This document shows, piece by piece, positions 22,268 to 31,801 of a stretch of DNA of 64,000 bases. A program made the position numbers and the translations under genes. How positions within the stretch are numbered: the first letter of the stretch is position 1; every line of letters starts with the position of its first letter. This DNA is from Bufo bufo. Taxonomy: Eukaryota > Chordata > Amphibia > Anura > Bufonidae. The notes under the pieces are model-generated. The model searched no databases and was not told the origin of the DNA. It saw only the letters and a list, made by a program, of their open reading frames with translations. The DNA is taken from positions 62,651,371-62,715,370 of the forward strand of contig NC_053393.1 in the NCBI RefSeq assembly GCF_905171765.1, given 5' to 3'.

Positions 22268-22640
22268 GTGTTGACGTCACAGATTAATTTGCCCTTCCTA
22301 TGATCCATCAGAACAATAACCCACAAAAAACTGATCCTGTCTGGGAAGCATACGCCTTCACACGGTCAGCATTTGCTCAGTAATCCCAGTTTTTTTGGTA
22401 ATGCCCAAAAAAACTGGAGTGGATCTGAAACAGAGATGACATGTGAAGGTAATATTTGCATGTCTTCTGTGTTTTGTACCCACTCCTGCTTTTGGCTACC
22501 AAATCACAAGCCAATTCTGATTGGACCATACAGGCCTTACAGCTGCTACACAGACAGGATCCGCTGTGCGTCTCATTTTTCCTTCCTTCTGACTGATCAG
22601 AAGAGAGGTCAAATAAATGGTGATTTCAAGAATGCCAAAA
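22268..22640. repeat. Internal module, copy 2, last segment, and adjoining hAT 3' sequence
   Basis: Bases 22268-22386 continue module copy 2 (CCATCAGAACAATAACCCAC, CTGATCCTGTCTGGGAAGCATACG), matching 12430-12545. The remaining bases up to 22640 hold no gene and include a short inverted repeat around ATCACAAGCCAATTCTGATTG. They belong to the body of the enclosing hAT element. Confidence 0.6.
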
Positions 22641-23060
22641 AAGGACAATAGCGACCCCGTCATAGAGTGGGGAGGGTGGTAGCAGCATGAGAAGTCCACA
22701 GAGTGGCCCTATGACATAGTGGTGAGGTGGAAGCAGCATGAGGAGACCACCAAGTGGCACAATGACAGGGTCTGGAGGTGGCAGCAGCAGTATGATTAGG
22801 CCACAGAGTTGCACGGTGACATAGTGTGGAGATGGCTTTATCAGGAGGCCACAGAGTGGCAAGGTGACATAGTATGGAGATAGCAGCAACAGCAGCAGCC
22901 TGATACCACAGAGTGGGAAGATGACATATTGTGGACATGGCAGCATCAGGAGGCCACAAAGTGGCATAGTGGTGACATAGTGTGGACATGGCAGCAACAG
23001 CAGCAGCATGATACCACAGAGTGGCATGGTGATATAGTGTGGAGATGGATGATCTAATCT
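22640..23060. repeat. Minisatellite of roughly 60-bp units in the 3' part of the outer hAT
   Basis: Imperfect tandem units containing CCACAGAGTGGCA(A/T)GGTGACATAG, TGTGGAGATGGCAGCA and AGGAGGCC. It lies on the 3' side of the minus-strand transposase remnant. Long open frames on the minus strand here are artefacts of the repeat. Confidence 0.8.
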
Positions 23061-23428
23061 GATGCATCAGGCATTGGTGGGTGGAAATCCTGGCTGATCC
23101 ACGCCTGATTCATCTTGACAAAAGTAAGTCTCTACACATTTTGGGTGGACAGGCGAGTTCTTCTTGGAGTAACTATGGCCCCTGCTGCACTAAACACCCA
23201 CTTTGATGCCACACTACTGACCGGGCAGGACAGCTTTTCCAGAGCAAACTCGGCCAGTTGTGGCCACAAATCCAGTTTGGCTGTCCAGTAGTCCAGTGGA
23301 TCTTCTATGACGGCTGGCAGGGTGCTGTCAAAGTATGCCACCACCTGCTGGTTCAAGTCCTGCTCCAGGTCTACCTGCTGCTGGTGAGTAATTTCTTCAC
23401 TATGCGGGTGAAGAAAACTGCTCATCAG
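23041..23428 (-). pseudogene. hAT transposase C-terminal dimerisation domain (outer hAT)
   Basis: On the minus strand the frame reads LMSSFLHPHSEEITHQQQ, then DPLDYWTAKLDLWPQLAEFA, CPVSSVASKWVFSAAGAIVT and RRTRLSTQNV. A TAG follows where an acidic residue is usual, and the frame then continues with RLTFVKMNQAWISQDF. This is the hAT family dimerisation region. Its upstream continuation is not adjacent but lies across the inserted element at 26793. The two sides join in frame when the insertion and one copy of its 8-bp duplication are removed. Confidence 0.85.
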
Positions 23429-23579
23429 TAGTGATGAGCGGCAGGTGCCATATTCGATTTCGACAAAATTTGTCAAAATTAAATATTCGTCATTATTCTA
23501 GCTATCGCGATTAATATGCGATTTAAATAATCGCGTATTGCGATTGTAACTTAAGGCTACTTTCCTATTGGTTTGATAT

Positions 23580-24022
23580 CTAGAATTAGCGAATATGACT
23601 AATGTATTCGTCATATTCCTCAAAACGAAGATAACGAAGTATTCTCCATCTTCGTTTTAGCTCCATATTCGTCAACTTCGCTAATTCTAGCAATCAAATA
23701 GGAAAGTTGACTATAGAGACAGCTGTGTTTAATTCGCTATGCGATTATATTATTATTATTTAAATTTTTTTATAAATAGAATAATTATAATAATTATCAA
23801 GTATTATAATTATTTGATTTATTTTAAAATAAAGCAAAGTAATATAATTGCATAGCGAATTAAACACAGCTGTCTCTATAGTCAACTTTTGTATTTGATT
23901 GCTAGAATTAGCGAAGTTGACGAATATGGAGCTAAAACGAAAATGGAGAATATTTTGTTATCTTCGGTTTGAGGAATATGGTGAATACATTCGTCATATT
24001 CGTCATCTTCGCTAATTCTGCC
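23580..24022. repeat. Palindrome A (about 440 bp)
   Basis: The arms pair around the loop ATTATCAAG at 23793-23801. The left arm contains AGAATTAGCGAATATGAC, AAACGAAGATAACGAAG, ACAGCTGTGTTTAATTCGC. The right arm contains their complements with scattered differences and small indels. It is homologous to the larger palindrome centred at 26190, including the same loop. Confidence 0.85.
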
Positions 24023-24023
24023 A

Positions 24024-24325
24024 AGCACTGCTATATTACATATTAGGCTAGAATTAACGAATATGGAATATAGCAGTGCTAAGTTGAAATCGCAATGCGA
24101 TGACTTCAAGTTATATTAATCGAATTGCGATTTCAACTTAGCACTGCTATATTCCATATTCGTTAACTTCGTTAATTCTAGCAAGCTGACCCATTAGAAA
24201 CCCAGCTCTAAGTTGAAATCGCAATGCGATTAATATAACTTGAAGTAATCGCATTGCGATTTCAACTTAGCACTGCTATATTCCATATTCGTTAATTCTA
24301 GCCTAATATGTAATATAGCAGTGCT
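24024..24325. repeat. Palindrome B (about 300 bp)
   Basis: Arms of about 122-127 bp (24024-24150 and 24204-24325) pair almost perfectly. The outer part, from AGCACTGCTATATTACAT inward for about 70 bases, is exact. Each arm contains a smaller hairpin built on AAATCGCAATGCGATT. The right edge is the TA used by the Tc1 element. Confidence 0.85.
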
Positions 24326-24326
24326 A

Positions 24327-25889
24327 CAGGGAGTGCAGAATTATTAGGCAAGTTGTATTTTTGAGGATTAATTTTATTATTGAACAACAACCATGTTCTC
24401 AATGAACCCAAAAAACTCATTAATATCAAAGCTGAATATTTTTGGAAGTAGTTTTTAGTTTGTTTTTAGTTTTAGCTATTTTAGGGGGATATCTGTGTGT
24501 GCAGGTGACTATTACTGTGCATAATTATTAGGCAACTTAACAAAAAACAAATATATACCCATTTCAATTATTTATTTTTACCAGTGAAACCAATATAACA
24601 TCTCAACATTCACAAATATACATTTCTGACATTCAAAAACAAAACAAAAACAAATCAGTGACCAATATAGCCACCTTTCTTTGCAAGGACACTCAAAAGC
24701 CTGCCATCCATGGATTCTGTCAGTGTTTTGATCTGTTCACCATCAACATTGCGTGCAGCAGCAACCACAGCCTCCCAGACACTGTTCAGAGAGGTGTACT
24801 GTTTTCCCTCCTTGTAAATCTCACATTTGATGATGGACCACAGGTTCTCAATGGGGTTCAGATCAGGTGAACAAGGAGGCCATGTCATTAGATTTTCTTC
24901 TTTTATACCCTTTCTTGCCAGCCACGCCGTGGAGTAGTTGGACGCGTGTGATGGAGCATTGTCCTGCATGAAAATCATGTTTTTCTTGAAGGATGCAGAC
25001 TTCTTCCTGTACCACTGCTTGAAGAAGGTGTCTTCCAGAAACTGGCAGTAGGACTGGGAGTTGAGCTTGACTCCATCCTCAACCCGAAAAGGCCCCACAA
25101 GCTCATCTTTGATGATACCAGCCCAAACCAGTACTCCACCTCCACCTTGCTGGCGTCTGAGTCGGACTGGAGCTCTCTGCCCTTTACCAATCCAGCCACG
25201 GGCCCATTCATCTGGCCCATCAAGACTCACTCTAATTTCATCAGTCCATAAAACCTTAGAAAAATCAGTCTTGAGATATTTCTTGGCCCAGTCTTGACGT
25301 TTCAGCTTGTGTGTCTTGTTCAGTGGTGGTCGTCTTTCAGCCTTTCTTACCTTGGCCATGTCTCTGAGTATTGCACACCTTGTGCTTTTGGGCACTCCAG
25401 TGATGTTGCAGCTCTGAAATATGGCCAAACTGGTGGCAAGTGGCATCTTGGCAGCTGCACGCTTGACTTTTCTCAGTTCATGGGCAGTTATTTTGCGCCT
25501 TGGTTTTTCCACACGCTTCTTGCGACCCTGTTGACTATTTTAAATGAAACGCTTGATTGTTCGATGATCACGCTTCAGAAGCTTTGCAATTTTAAGAGTG
25601 CTGCATCCCTCTGCAAGATATCTCACTATTTTTGACTTTTCTGAGCCTGTCAAGTCCTTCTTTTGACCCATTTTGCCAAAGGAAAGGAAGTTGCCTAATA
25701 ATTATGCACACCTGATATAGGGTGTTGATGTCATTAGACCACACCCCTTCTCATTACAGAGATGCACATCACCTAATATGCTTAATTGGTAGTAGGCTTT
25801 CGAGCCTATACAGCTTGGAGTAAGACAGCATGCATAAAGAGGATGATGTGGTCAAAATACTCATTTGCCTAATAATTCTGCACTCCCTG
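24327..25889 (-). mobile_element. Tc1-type transposon with one in-frame stop (1563 bp)
   Basis: The ends are CAGGGAGTGCAGAATTATTA on the left and its inverted copy TAATAATTCTGCACTCCCTG on the right, a perfect match, flanked by TA (24325-24326 and 25890-25891). A second inner pair of inverted sequences lies near 24530 and 25690 (TAATTATTAGGCAAC type). The transposase gene is on the minus strand and spans almost its full length. Confidence 0.95.
24655..25671 (-). pseudogene. Tc1-type transposase, full length with a single premature stop
   Basis: The frame from ATG 25669-25671 to the stop at 24655 is 339 codons, normal for the family. The N-terminus (MGQKKDLTGSEKSKIVRYLA, LLKRDHRTIKRF) is a helix-turn-helix. 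Codon 44 is TAA (25540-25542); everything after it is open. The DDE core is present: first aspartate in LWTDEIRVSLDG, second in FMQDNAPSHAS, glutamate in SPDLNPIENLW, and the glycine-rich box QGGGGVLVWAG. An internal ATG at 25512 would give 285 residues without the first DNA-binding helices, so that product is unlikely to be functional. The enzyme would have moved this element family at TA sites. Confidence 0.9.
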
Positions 25890-25890
25890 T

Positions 25891-26490
25891 AAGTTGTAAT
25901 CGCAATGCGATTAATATAACTTGAATTAATCGCATTGCGATTTCAACTTAGACCTGGTTTACTATGGTTGGTTTGGTAGAATTAGCGAAGATGACGAATG
26001 TATTCGTCATATTCCCCAAAACGAAGATAACGAAGTCTTCTCCATCTTCGTTTTTGCTCCATATTCGTCAACTTCGCTAATTCTAGCAATCAAATAGGAA
26101 GGTTGACTATACAGACAGCTGTTTTTAATTCGCTATGCGATTATATTACTTTGCTTTTTTTTAAATAAATAGAATAATTATAATAATTATCAAGTATTAT
26201 AATTATTCTATTTATTTAAAAAAAAAGCAAAGTAATATAATTGCATAGCGAATTAAACACAGCTGTCTCTATAGTCAACTTTCCTATTTGATTGCTAGAA
26301 TTAGCGAAGTTGACGAATAGGTAGCTAAAACGAAGATGGAGAATACTTTGTTATCTTCATTTTGAGGAATATAACGAATACATTCGTCATATTCGCTAAT
26401 TCTACCAAGCCAACCATAGTAAACCAGGTCTAAGTTGAAATCGCAATGCGATTAATTCAAGTTATATTAATCGCATTGCGATTTCAATGT
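25891..26490. repeat. Palindrome E (about 600 bp, near-perfect)
   Basis: Symmetric about 26190.5, with loop ATTATCAAG at 26186-26194. Paired blocks lie at equal distances on both sides with almost no net length change: TTGAATTAATCGC (25921) with GCGATTAATTCAA (ends 26460), TTAATATAAC (25911) with GTTATATTAA (ends 26470), and CCTGGTTTACTATGGTTGG with its complement. The inner 440 bp is a second copy of palindrome A. Confidence 0.9.
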
Positions 26491-26792
26491 AATTCTCAAA
26501 TCCAACAGTATATTCTAGTATGGAGACGTTCCCATGGTGATGGGGATGCTCCATGAGCACGGAAGTCGGCAGAAGCGGCAACGGGCACTGACTGGAGCAG
26601 CCAGGAAGCCAGGAATCCTAAGGACAGGTAAGAACTACTTTTGGGAAGTGGGAAAGAAAATAATATAACAATAAAAAAAAAATATATTCGAAATAGCAAA
26701 TTTATTGCACTATATTCGAAATATTCGCGAATTAGCGAAGTGCCCATATTCGCTAAAAAAATTCGATATTCGAATATTCGCGCTCAACACTA

Positions 26793-27045
26793 CTCATCAG
26801 CGACTCTAGACTCAGGCAGCTGGTGCTGCTGTCACTTGCGACGAAGTCGAAGATCCAGTCAACCAATCAAGAACCGCTGGTTTGCTGGTCAAGACACAAC
26901 CGCTAGCTGACACGTGGACCTGAGGCCTCGGGAAGAAACCCCTGCTGCCACACCCCCTTACTCTGCTGCAACCTGTGCCTGCGCCAGAATCATTTACGCC
27001 TCTGACACTCTCCTGTGCAGGGCCGGGCACTTCTCTGTCTGACAT
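26793..27045 (-). pseudogene. Outer hAT transposase, upstream remnant
   Basis: On the minus strand one frame reads DWIFDFVASDSSTSCLSLES and runs directly into LMSSFLHPHSEE of the piece at 23428 once the intervening element is removed. Further upstream an ATG at 27045 opens another frame (MSDREVPGPAQ), which shows no domain I recognise and ends at 26812. The BED finger and catalytic residues of the hAT transposase are missing. Confidence 0.55.
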
Positions 27046-27138
27046 ACTTTTAGTTGGACTAAATAAATTAAAAGCAAATTAAAACACCCCTTAAAGCACC
27101 AAATATATTTTTCTTTTTTTACTGAGATAGGCAACTAA

Positions 27139-27905
27139 GGGCTCTTTCACACTTGCGTTGTCCGGATCCAGCGTGTACTCCATTTGCCGGAATTACACGC
27201 CGGATCCGGAAAAACGCAAGTGAACTGAAAGCATTTGAAGACGGATCCGTCTTCAAAATGCGTTCAGTGTTGCTATGGCACCCAGGACGCTATTAAAGTC
27301 CTGGCTGCCATAGTAGTAGTGGGGAGCGGGGGAGCAGTATACTTACAGTCCGTGCGGCTCCCGGGGCGCTCCAGAGTGGCGTCAGAGCGCCCCATGCGCA
27401 TGGATGACATGATCCATGCGACACGTCATCCATGAGCGTGGGGCGCCCTGACGTCACTCTGGAGCGCCCGGGGAGCCGCACGGACGGTAAGTATACTGCT
27501 CCCCCGCTCCCCACTACACTTTACCATGGCTGCCAGAACTTTAGCGTCCTGGCAGCCATGGTAACCATTCAGAAAAAGCTAAACTTCGGATCCGGCAATG
27601 CGCCGAAACGACGTTTAGCTTAAGGCCAGGTCCGGATTAATGCCTTTCAATGGGCATTAATTCCGGATCCGGCCTTGCGGCAAGTGTTCAGGATTTTTGG
27701 CCGGAGCAAAAAGCGCAGCATGCTGCGGTATTTTCTCCGGCCAAAAAACGTTCCGGTCAGGAACTGAAGACATCCTGATGCATTCTGAACGGATTTCTCT
27801 CCATTCAGAATGCATTAGGATAAAACTGATCAGGATTCTTCCGGCATAGAGCCCCGACGACGGAACTCTATGCCGGAAGAAAAGAACGCAAGTGTGAAAG
27901 AGCCC
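27139..27905. mobile_element. Large Harbinger-type MITE (767 bp) with TAA duplication
   Basis: The terminal inverted repeats are GGGCTCTTTCACACTTGCGTT and AACGCAAGTGTGAAAGAGCCC, a perfect 20-base or longer match. They are flanked by TAA (27136-27138 and 27906-27908). The interior is palindromic at several scales, including a GC-rich pair around CCGTGCGGCTCCCGGGGCGC and GCGCCCGGGGAGCCGCACGG, and many GGATCCG sites. No coding sequence. It lies in the 5' leader of the outer hAT element. Confidence 0.9.
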
Positions 27906-27908
27906 TAA

Positions 27909-29540
27909 AGGATTTGTAATTGGCAATGAAACGATTTCAGTGTAAATAACAGTGAAAAGTGAACTGCGTACATATTTCTCGTATTGGACTAAAATAGGCC
28001 ACTAAACGATTTCTAAGTAAATAACAGAAAACGTGAACTGCAAATATTTTTCTCTTTTTCTGTAGAAATATGTCAATAAACGCTTTTAGCGCAAATAACA
28101 CCAAATGTGAACTGCGTCTATTTTTCTCGTATTGTAGTGAAATATGACAAGAAGCGCTTTTATCGCAAATAACAGCAAATATGAACTTAGTCTATTTTTC
28201 TCTAGAAATATGGCAATAAACGCTTTTACCGCAAATAACACCAAATGTGAACTGCGTTTATTTTTCTTGTATTGTAGTGAAATATGACAAGAAACGCTTT
28301 TAGAGCAAATAACAGCATATATAAACTTAGTCTATTTTTCTCTTTTTCTCTAGAAATATGTCAATAAACGCTTTCAAAGTAAATAACACCAAATGTTAAC
28401 TGCGTCTATTTTACTTGTATTGTAGTGAAATATGACAAGAAACGCTTTCAGCGCAAATAACAACAAATGTGAACTGCATCTATTTTTCCTCGTATTGTAG
28501 TGAAATATGACAAGAAACGCTTTTATCGCAAATATAGCAAATATGAACTTAGTCTATTTTTCTCTTTTTCTCTAGAAATATGGCAATAAACGCTTTTACC
28601 GCAAATAACACCAACTGTGAACTGTGTTTATTTTTCTCGTATTGTAGTGAAATATGATAAGAAATGCTTTTAGAGCAAATAACAGCAAATATAAACTTAG
28701 TCTATTTTTCTCTTTTTCTCTGGAAATATGGCAATAAACGCTTTTAGCGCAAATAACACCACATGTGAACTGTGTCTTTTTTTCTCGTATTGTAGTGAAA
28801 TATGACAAGAAGCGCTTTTATCGCAAATAACAGCAAATATGAACTTAGTCTATTTTTCTCTTTTTCTCTAGAAATATGGCAATAAACGCTTTTACCGCAA
28901 ATAACACCAAATGTGAACTGCGTTTATTTTTCTTGTATTGTAGTGAAATATGACAAGAAACGCTTTTAGAGCAAATAACAGCATATATAAACTTAGTCTA
29001 TTTTTCTCTTTTTCTCTAGAAATATGTCAATAAACGCTTTCAATGTAAATAACACCAAATGTTAACTGCGTCTATTTTACTTGTATTGTAGTGAAATATG
29101 ACAAGAAACGCTTTCAGCGCAAATAACAACAAATGTGAACTGCATCTATTTTTCCTCGTATTGTAGTGAAATATGACAAGAAACGCTTTTATCGCAAATA
29201 TAGCAAATATGAACTTAGTCTATTTTTCTCTTTTTCTCTAGAAATATGGCAATAAACGCTTTTACCGCAAATAACACCAACTGTGAACTGTGTTTATTTT
29301 TCTCGTATTGTAGTGAAATATGATAAGAAATGCTTTTAGAGCAAATAACAGCAAATATAAACTTAGTCTATTTTTCTCTTTTTCTCTGGAAATATGGCAA
29401 TAAACGCTTTTAGCGCAAATAACACCACATGTGAACTGTGTCTTTTTTTCTCGTATTGTATTAAAATAGGCCACTAAATGATATCAGCTCTGTTAACAGC
29501 AAAAGTGAACTGCGTATATATATTTATCCTTTTCCACAGA
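27909..29540. repeat. Minisatellite of roughly 80-bp units with a 666-bp higher-order duplication
   Basis: Units have the form AAATATGNCAATAAACGC followed by AAATAACACCAAATGTGAAC and CTATTTTTCTCGTATTGTAG. Adjacent units alternate between two subtypes (the second with CAGCAAATATGAACTTAG). From about 28133 to 28796 the array is repeated almost exactly at 28791-29460. The offset is 658 bp before, and 666 bp after, an 8-bp CTCTTTTT length difference. Short identical open frames seen at 28596-28808 and 29262-29474 are artefacts of this repeat. Confidence 0.9.
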
Positions 29541-29890
29541 TATAAGCCACTAAAGGCTTTTCCACATAGCACTTGCACCCCAATAACTAATTGCTAGACT
29601 GGCAGAGCTGTATTATGAGACTATCTGGATCCCCAAGTAATGTTTCCCTGTACTTGTAAATCGCTTTTTTTTAACAATGAGGATTTTCCTATGACTCTCC
29701 CTAGTATCTGCACACGTCTCTCCCTGCCAGTGAAATGATTCCTCTCACTATCCTTTCCCTGCACTAGTAAATCGCTTCTTTCCTTTTGTTTTTTAACAAT
29801 TAGTTTTTCTTTCACTATCCCTAGCGCCTGCATACATGTCTGTCCCGAACAAAGTACGATAGTGAATGGCAGACTCGAAGATGGCCGTCG

Positions 29891-29898
29891 TATTTATA
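29891..29898 (-). promoter_or_regulatory. TATA-like box in the 5' region of the outer hAT
   Basis: TATAAATA on the minus strand, about 260 bases inside the right terminus of the element, in the context GCCCTATAAATACGACGG. A TATA-like box also lies about 250 bases inside the terminus of the hAT at 38524-43427. It could have driven transcription through the minisatellite leader into the transposase. Confidence 0.45.
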
Positions 29899-30158
29899 GG
29901 GCTGTGACATCACCGGGCTAGCTGGCTGCTGATTGGCTGCATTCATGGCATTATGGGTCATCTTTCCTTCCAAGAGTTCCTTGCCCCATGTCCTCACATG
30001 TGTAGCCGCCATTTTAGCCGCCATTGTAGCCGGCTAGCCGCCATGTTAGGAAAAATAGCGATTCGTTACCACGAGGAAATTCGCATTCGTTCATTACCAA
30101 TTTTTTCCTGAAATTCGGAACGAATTCGACATCGTCAGCTTCGATTCTCTCATCTCTA

Positions 30159-30440
30159 GTCATCAACATGAGACTGATCAGCTGTATGAAGAGGCCAAGG
30201 TGCTCCGTGAGAGCTTAGGCCTCTTTCTAGGGCATGTGTCATTGCGTTCAACGGTCACATGGCCTAGGTGCAGCTCAGCCTTTTCAAGTAAATGGGGCTG
30301 AGCTACAATACTAAGCACAACTGCAATGTACAGTGAGGAGACTGCAGCACTCAAGGAAGTTCTGTGGCCTCTTCAAACTGTTGATGGCAGGGGAACCGGA
30401 AGTTGGACCCCCACCAATGTCATATTGATGTCCCAGTACT
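30159..30440. repeat. Right half of the MITE split by the outer hAT
   Basis: After GTCATCAA (30159-30166) the sequence continues CATGAGACTGATCAGCTGTA and GAAGAGGCC...GAGAGCTTAGGCCTC, ending with TTGGACCCCCACCAATG. This is the expected continuation of the repeat whose start is at 11895, as seen in the related intact copy at 36487-36800. A few bases after the insertion point are deleted. Confidence 0.7.
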
Positions 30441-31801
30441 TTTTTCCATACAATGTACGTCACCCTGTGCAAATCTGTGGGCTTTTTTGTGTACTGTAGT
30501 TATGAATTTTCTGTACCAGCATAACCATGAACCCTATCCTTTACAGCAGTCTACACATTCCTGCTTCATACAGATCTGTTGTGTACATGAAGCCTTAATC
30601 ACTAATAAGTTTGGATTCCAGAATAATTCACATTTATCTTTGTTAAGATTAATGGAACTAGAACATAGAACATCTGTTATTATCAGTCATATCAGATTGA
30701 AACTTAGTGAAATAAGGATGTTTAATATGTAGGAGAATATGATTGTATTTAAGATTAGCTCTTAGATATTGGTGTAATTTCTCCTCTATCTAGCCCGATG
30801 AGACTGCTAAATATAAACATAGTATATTACTCTACTTGGGATTTCAACATCTGTGTTCTGTACAAAATGGTATTTGATAAAAATCTTAATTTTAACATAT
30901 TCCAGCTTTTAAATACTCATAACTTTGTTTACAGAGATATGTTTATTGCCTCAAGCTATGATAAAAAGAAAAACTAAGAGGAAAAAGTATCAGAACTCGA
31001 TTTAGTCCAGTCACCATCTCCAGGTTCTTCTGGAACCTTGCACATCTCCTACCAAGTCATTATTTCCTGATGGCCAGTAAGGAATCCAGGAGCCAAATGC
31101 TGTTCGTTGATTTGAGCAGCTCCTGAAAAACAAACCTCATTACATGAAATTGTCCACGATTTATTAGGAAAGTCTAAATGTGGCCATACACATTAGTCTA
31201 AAGCTGATCATAATGGATGATTTCAACCAAAAGGAAGGTTCGTCCTTTGGAATTTAAAAATGAATGATTTAACCAATGATAGACCTTTATTATTTAAAAA
31301 GTAGTCTACTATGTTTATTATTTTCATCCGATAGTTGGACAAAATATCCTTGGTTCAAATAAAGATCATGTGAATAAAAGATCTTTCTGTGAAAGAATGT
31401 TCCAAGAAAAATCTTTCAGCTTTCACCCTGTTTCATAGAACATGCATGGCCAATGTGAACAACTGCATTGGCCAAATATCAACGAAAATCTTTATGGCCG
31501 TATCTTCTAAACGAGTGTTCACCAGATGTTTTTTTAACTGCTTTTCAGCCATAAACCATCTTCTATCTAATGTGTTTGGCCAACTTAAGAATTGTCCAGA
31601 AAAGTCTTGCATCAACCATGAATCACTTCTGGTCAACATAATTCTCCAGTGTTGAACTCTGTAGACTGTAGTTTTTGCACAGTAAGAAACATCTACATCA
31701 GCATTGTTGTTGATTGACTGCTCAAATATAATTTCATGTTAGCCTAGTAGAGAACAATGGGTATGAGGCAATGTGTTGTTTGATAGGGACACTGTTCTGG
31801 G
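30441..31801. other. Unassigned sequence
   Basis: No element ends, tandem arrays or coding homology. The composition is AT-rich without the low-complexity character of the surrounding repeats. Open frames of 68-109 codons occur but have no recognisable domain, start context or conserved partner here. Confidence 0.4.

Larger units (their letters stand above)
23429..26792. mobile_element. Palindromic non-autonomous hAT-type (foldback) element with perfect 8-bp target duplication
   Basis: The termini are TAGTGATGAGCG on the left and, in reverse complement, TAGTGTTGAGCG on the right. They are flanked by perfect CTCATCAG repeats (23421-23428 and 26793-26800). It interrupts the transposase of the outer hAT element. 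The body consists of near-perfect palindromes at about 23580-24022, 24024-24325 and 25891-26490, with repeated motifs such as GAATTAGCGAA and AAATCGCAATGCGATT. A Tc1 element inserted at TA 24325-24326 adds 1.56 kb. No transposase of its own is present. Confidence 0.85.
11939..30158 (-). mobile_element. Decayed hAT element expanded to 18.2 kb by nested insertions
   Basis: The termini are TAGAGTTGAGCGAATTTCG on the left and, in reverse complement, TAGAGATGAGAGAATCGAA on the right. Both are flanked by the perfect 8-bp duplication GTCATCAA (11931-11938, 30159-30166). The interrupted MITE continues on both sides, which confirms the two ends belong together. The element reads on the minus strand: a TATA-like box near 29895, a minisatellite leader, transposase remnants at 26793-27045 and 23041-23428, a second minisatellite at 22640-23060, then 3' sequence. 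About two thirds of the transposase is gone. Inserted later are an LTR, two Tc1, two hAT-type elements and a Harbinger MITE. Confidence 0.7.

Noticed and set aside
22626..23067. Two minus-strand frames of about 134 codons with leucine/cysteine-rich repeats
   Set aside because: They are translations of a tandem repeat of about 60 bp and shift frame between units.
28060..29460. Regularly spaced repeats resembling a CRISPR array
   Set aside because: The 'spacers' are themselves repeated, the units are about 80 bp without a fixed short repeat, and the context is a vertebrate transposon; it is a minisatellite.
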